A stretch of DNA of 64,000 nucleotides from contig PAQV01000087.1 of assembly GCA_002709405.1 (NCBI GenBank), positions 1 through 64,000 on the forward strand, written 5' to 3'. Position 1 is the first letter of the stretch. Each line of letters begins with the position of its first letter. The position numbers and the translations under genes were made by a program. The notes below the pieces were generated by a model. It saw only the letters and a program-made list of their open reading frames with translations. It had not been told where the DNA came from and searched no databases. The DNA comes from Paracoccaceae bacterium (GTDB lineage: Bacteria; Pseudomonadota; Alphaproteobacteria; Rhodobacterales; Rhodobacteraceae). Positions 61,300 to 64,000 of the stretch are shown in pieces.

Positions 61300-62751
61300 C
61301 TATCTCTTGCCGGTCAGCAAGGCGTTGGGGTTGCGTTCAAGATAGTCGGCCAGCTGCCGCAACGAGGTCGCGGCCCGGCGGATCTCGGCCAGGGTGGCCT
61401 CCAGCTGGGCAACGGTCGGAGAGTTCGGCCGCACCAGCGATCCCGCCCCCTGGATGACGGAGCGCGCGTCCTGCGCCGCGCCCTGGGCCGTGTCCAGGAC
61501 ATCGTCGGCCTTGGTCATGATCTGCCGGGTGCTGCCGCTGATGTCGCCGATCAGGGTGCGCAGGTCCAGGATGGCCGCATCGCTATTTTCCAGCGTGTCG
61601 CGGGCCGAGCGCATCGCCGCCTGGGCATCGTTCAGCAGGGGATCAAGCCGGGCATCCAGCCCGCTGGCCAGGTCTCCGACATTGCGGATCGGCTCGCGCG
61701 CCTCGGTCAGGGTGTCGGTGGCCGCCGCCATCGCGGTACGGGCATCGGCGATGAAGGGCCCGGCCTCGCGGTCGAGCGTGTCCAGCAGGCTGTCGGTCCG
61801 GTCCAGCGCGCTTTGGGCACTGGCCAGCGTGTCCTGCACAGTCTGGGTGATCGGGCCAAGATCGCCCTGGACCGACGTGATCACGGTGCCGGCCTGCTGC
61901 GCCACGGTCTGCACGCTGTCCAGCGCCTGTTGCAACGACAGGGTCAGGGGCGTGATCTGGACGGCCAGGGCATCGGCCATGCCCTCGATCTTGCCGATGG
62001 CCTCGGCCGCGATCTGGAACACCTCGCCCGGCTTCATGGCCATGCGCGCGCGCGCCTCGTCGACGGTGGCCCGGATGCCCGACACGGTGGCCGTGATGTC
62101 GTCGACCAGGGGCGTGACCCGGCCCGACACCGCGTCGACCGCCTCGCTGATCTGCACCACGCTGTCCGAGGTCGCGCTGATCGCCGTTTCGATCTTGCCG
62201 GCGATTTCCTCCAGCGGCAGTTCCTGGGCGATGTCGGCCAGACGGGTGACGCTGGCCTTCAGCTTTTCCATGTCCGAGGGCAGGGTGGGGATTTCAGGAT
62301 AGCGGCCCTCGATCCCGGTCACGTTGGCCGTCGTGGCGGGCCTGAAGTCCAGCTCGACGCTCAGCTGGCCGGTCACGAAGGATTGCATGCCCAGCTCGGC
62401 CCGCAGGCCATGGTCGATCATCTGTTCGGTGGTGCCCCGGTTCTCGGCGGTCAGGCCCTGGATCTTCTGGGGCTCCAGTTCGATTTCGACCGGGATGAAG
62501 ATCGATACGTCGCGCCCGGTGCCGGGCACGAAGGTGATGCCGATGTTCGTCACCTGGCCCAGCCGGACCCCGCGAAAGTTCACCGGGGCACCGGGCAGCA
62601 GCCCGGCCACCGAGCCTTCGAAATACAGCACGAACCGTTCGGTCGGGGCGAACAGGTTCCGCCCGCCGAACACGACCACGCAGGCCAGGCCCAGGGCAAA
62701 GGCGCCGACGACGAACAGGCCGACGCGCTTGGGGTCAGCGCGCCTGCTCAC
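61300..62751 (-). CDS. MCE-domain lipid transport protein (MlaD/PqiB-like), 483 aa
   Basis: An N-terminal membrane anchor (GLFVVGAFALGLACVVVFGG) is followed by one MCE domain with FEGSVAGLLPGAPVNFRGVR (residues 44-63) and then a long, mostly helical and coiled-coil C-terminal part with many ALDSV, DTLDR and AMRSARDTLE-like segments to about residue 450. The start is GTG and overlaps the ATPase stop (GTGA). It would bridge the periplasm and pass phospholipids between membranes with the encoded ABC complex. Confidence 0.92.
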   Translation of the reverse strand: MSRRADPKRVGLFVVGAFALGLACVVVFGGRNLFAPTERFVLYFEGSVAGLLPGAPVNFRGVRLGQVTNIGITFVPGTGRDVSIFIPVEIELEPQKIQGLTAENRGTTEQMIDHGLRAELGMQSFVTGQLSVELDFRPATTANVTGIEGRYPEIPTLPSDMEKLKASVTRLADIAQELPLEEIAGKIETAISATSDSVVQISEAVDAVSGRVTPLVDDITATVSGIRATVDEARARMAMKPGEVFQIAAEAIGKIEGMADALAVQITPLTLSLQQALDSVQTVAQQAGTVITSVQGDLGPITQTVQDTLASAQSALDRTDSLLDTLDREAGPFIADARTAMAAATDTLTEAREPIRNVGDLASGLDARLDPLLNDAQAAMRSARDTLENSDAAILDLRTLIGDISGSTRQIMTKADDVLDTAQGAAQDARSVIQGAGSLVRPNSPTVAQLEATLAEIRRAATSLRQLADYLERNPNALLTGKR

Positions 62752-63578
62752 GGCCGGGCCATGCCGGGGCGGGTGGGGCTGTCGGAGGGCATGGATACCT
62801 CTTGCGGCTGTGCGGACCGTCCGCGGTTCAAAAAGTCGCGCACCTCGGCATTGGAGCCATGGTCGCGCAGGTCTTTCGGGTTTCCGGAGGCGATGGCCGT
62901 CTTGGTGACCGCATCCAGGAAGATGGAATTGTTCCCGATCGCGAAAATGCTGTCCAGCTCGTGGGTCACCACGACGATGGTCGTGTCCAGGCTGTCCCGC
63001 AATTCCAGGATCAGGTCGTCCAGGCGTTTTGAACTAAGCGGGTCCAGCCCGGCCGAGGGTTCATCGAAGAACAGGATCGCGGGGTCAAGGGCCATGGCCC
63101 TGGCGATACCCGCCCGTTTCTGCATCCCGCCCGAGATCTCGGAGGGATAGTAATCCTCGAACCCCGAGAGGCCGACCAGAGCCAGTTTCATCGCCGCCAG
63201 GTCGCGTATGTCGGCGGGCGGCAGGTCGGTGTATTCGCCAAGCGGCAGGCCGACGTTTTCGGCCAGCGTCATCGAGCTCCACAAGGCCCCGCTTTGATAG
63301 AGAACGCCGAACCCGCGCATCATCGCCTCGCGCGTGGCCGGGGCGGCGGGCCAGAACTCGCCCCGGGCATAGCGCACGGTGCCGGCGGCGGGGGGCTTCA
63401 GGCCGATCAGGCTTTTCAGCACGGTGCTTTTGCCGCAGCCGCTGCCGCCCATGATGATGAAGATGTCGCCGTGATCGACCGTGAAACTCAGGTTCTTCTG
63501 GATGACGAAATCGCCGTAGGCGAGGGTCAGGTCGTCGACGATGATCTGGGGCGTCTTGCCGGGTGTCTTTTCGGGCAT
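62748..63578 (-). CDS. mlaF: ABC lipid transporter ATPase, MlaF type, 276 aa
   Basis: Walker A GGSGCGKSTVLKSLIG, signature EISGGMQKRAGIARAMAL, Walker B ILFFDEPSAGLDP and VVTHELDSIFAIGNN are all visible, and the specific MlaF context (ISGGMQKRAGIA) is clear. It drives transport of phospholipids by the MlaE-type permease. The end (PQEVSMPSDSPTRPGMARP) is an extra proline-rich tail. It lies between mlaE and the MCE gene. Confidence 0.94.
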   Translation of the reverse strand: MPEKTPGKTPQIIVDDLTLAYGDFVIQKNLSFTVDHGDIFIIMGGSGCGKSTVLKSLIGLKPPAAGTVRYARGEFWPAAPATREAMMRGFGVLYQSGALWSSMTLAENVGLPLGEYTDLPPADIRDLAAMKLALVGLSGFEDYYPSEISGGMQKRAGIARAMALDPAILFFDEPSAGLDPLSSKRLDDLILELRDSLDTTIVVVTHELDSIFAIGNNSIFLDAVTKTAIASGNPKDLRDHGSNAEVRDFLNRGRSAQPQEVSMPSDSPTRPGMARP

Positions 63579-63584
63579 GGCGGC

Positions 63585-64000
63585 TCAGATCCCGAGGATG
63601 TTGGTGACGACGGCAAAGATGCCGTCGAAGACGATGATCATGACGATGGCCATGACCACGGCCGATGTGGCGGCATCCCCCACGGCCGAGGCGCTGCGGC
63701 CCGACTGGATGCCCTTCAGGCAGCCGGTGATGGCCACGATGATGCCGAAGAAGACGCTTTTGATGATGCCCAGGGACAGGTCGGTGAGCGTCGTGCTCAG
63801 CGCGGTTTCCAGGTAGTATTCGGTGGGCGTCAGGCCAAGCATACCCACGCCGACGATGGCCCCGCCAAGGATGCCCATGACGTTGGAATAGATCGTCAGC
63901 AGCGGCATCATCAGGATCAGGGCCAGCATCCTGGGCAGGACCAGGAATTCCATCGGGTCGAAGCCCAGCGTGCGGAAGGCGTCGATTTCCTCGTTGACCT
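63585..64000 (-). CDS. mlaE: ABC lipid transporter permease, MlaE type (5' end missing)
   Basis: The reading frame continues beyond the right edge. Its first visible codons read VNEEIDAFRTLGFDPMEFLV, the signature region of MlaE permeases, and the remaining 120 residues contain three membrane helices (LALILMMPLLTIYSNVMGIL and others) ending at AVVTNILGI. Roughly the C-terminal half of the protein is present. It precedes mlaF by 6 bases. Confidence 0.93.
   Translation of the reverse strand, partial: VNEEIDAFRTLGFDPMEFLVLPRMLALILMMPLLTIYSNVMGILGGAIVGVGMLGLTPTEYYLETALSTTLTDLSLGIIKSVFFGIIVAITGCLKGIQSGRSASAVGDAATSAVVMAIVMIIVFDGIFAVVTNILGI

Overview
The window is GC-rich, uses tightly packed and often overlapping genes, and carries a repABC replication module, glutaredoxin-type ars genes, a pssA-psd-pmtA phosphatidylcholine route and several solute-scavenging ABC operons. 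Together these point to an alphaproteobacterium of the Rhodobacterales (Roseobacter-like), and the repABC module says this stretch belongs to a plasmid or chromid. That assignment is an inference from gene content, not from a marker gene. There are no rRNA or tRNA genes, no insertion sequence, no CRISPR array, and no gene-free gap above about 260 bases.

Bases 1-21056 (plus strand) are one long catabolic run. It opens with the end of a cupin regulator and a GAF protein, followed by a HyuA/HyuB pair, an M24 metallopeptidase, an MDR oxidoreductase, an extra HyuB, a complete peptide-type ABC importer with a hydantoin/Asp-Glu racemase inside it, a second HyuA/HyuB pair, then an ALDH7-like dehydrogenase and a FAD oxidoreductase that resemble a pipecolate/lysine branch. 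Many stop and start codons overlap, so co-translation is likely. The imported substrate is probably a cyclic amide, lactam or modified amino acid.

Bases 21057-24667 are the replication and partition module: repA, repB, repC, three parS-like palindromes, a 32-bp palindrome before repA and an antisense RNA locus between repB and repC. Bases 24670-33219 hold a TetR regulator with an acyl-CoA ligase and two MaoC-fold proteins, an opposing amidase, an AGE-fold isomerase, a DUF2867 protein and a divergent pobA/pobR-like pair for 4-hydroxybenzoate.

Bases 33216-46983 form a second catabolic locus. Thirteen minus-strand genes (sugar-type ABC importer, HisD-like dehydrogenase, SDR, LacI regulator, bicupin, RraA-like protein, methyltransferase and three NTF2/SnoaL-like proteins) face a divergent fourth NTF2-like gene. 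The divergent promoter region carries a perfect inverted pair of LacI-type operators. The substrate is unknown and this is the best candidate for an undescribed pathway.

Bases 47014-48939 are arsR, acr3 and arsC. Bases 49173-51638 encode a secreted RTX subtilase. A parDE pair follows, and directly downstream of it lies a two-hairpin small RNA with identical CCUCCUCCC loops, matching the Rhodobacter CcsR/cuckoo type. Bases 52611-58251 are a branched-chain-amino-acid-type ABC importer with an alpha/beta hydrolase. Bases 58506-64000 are membrane-lipid genes: psd, pssA, pmtA, then (minus strand) an Mla-type lipid transport operon whose first gene runs off the window.
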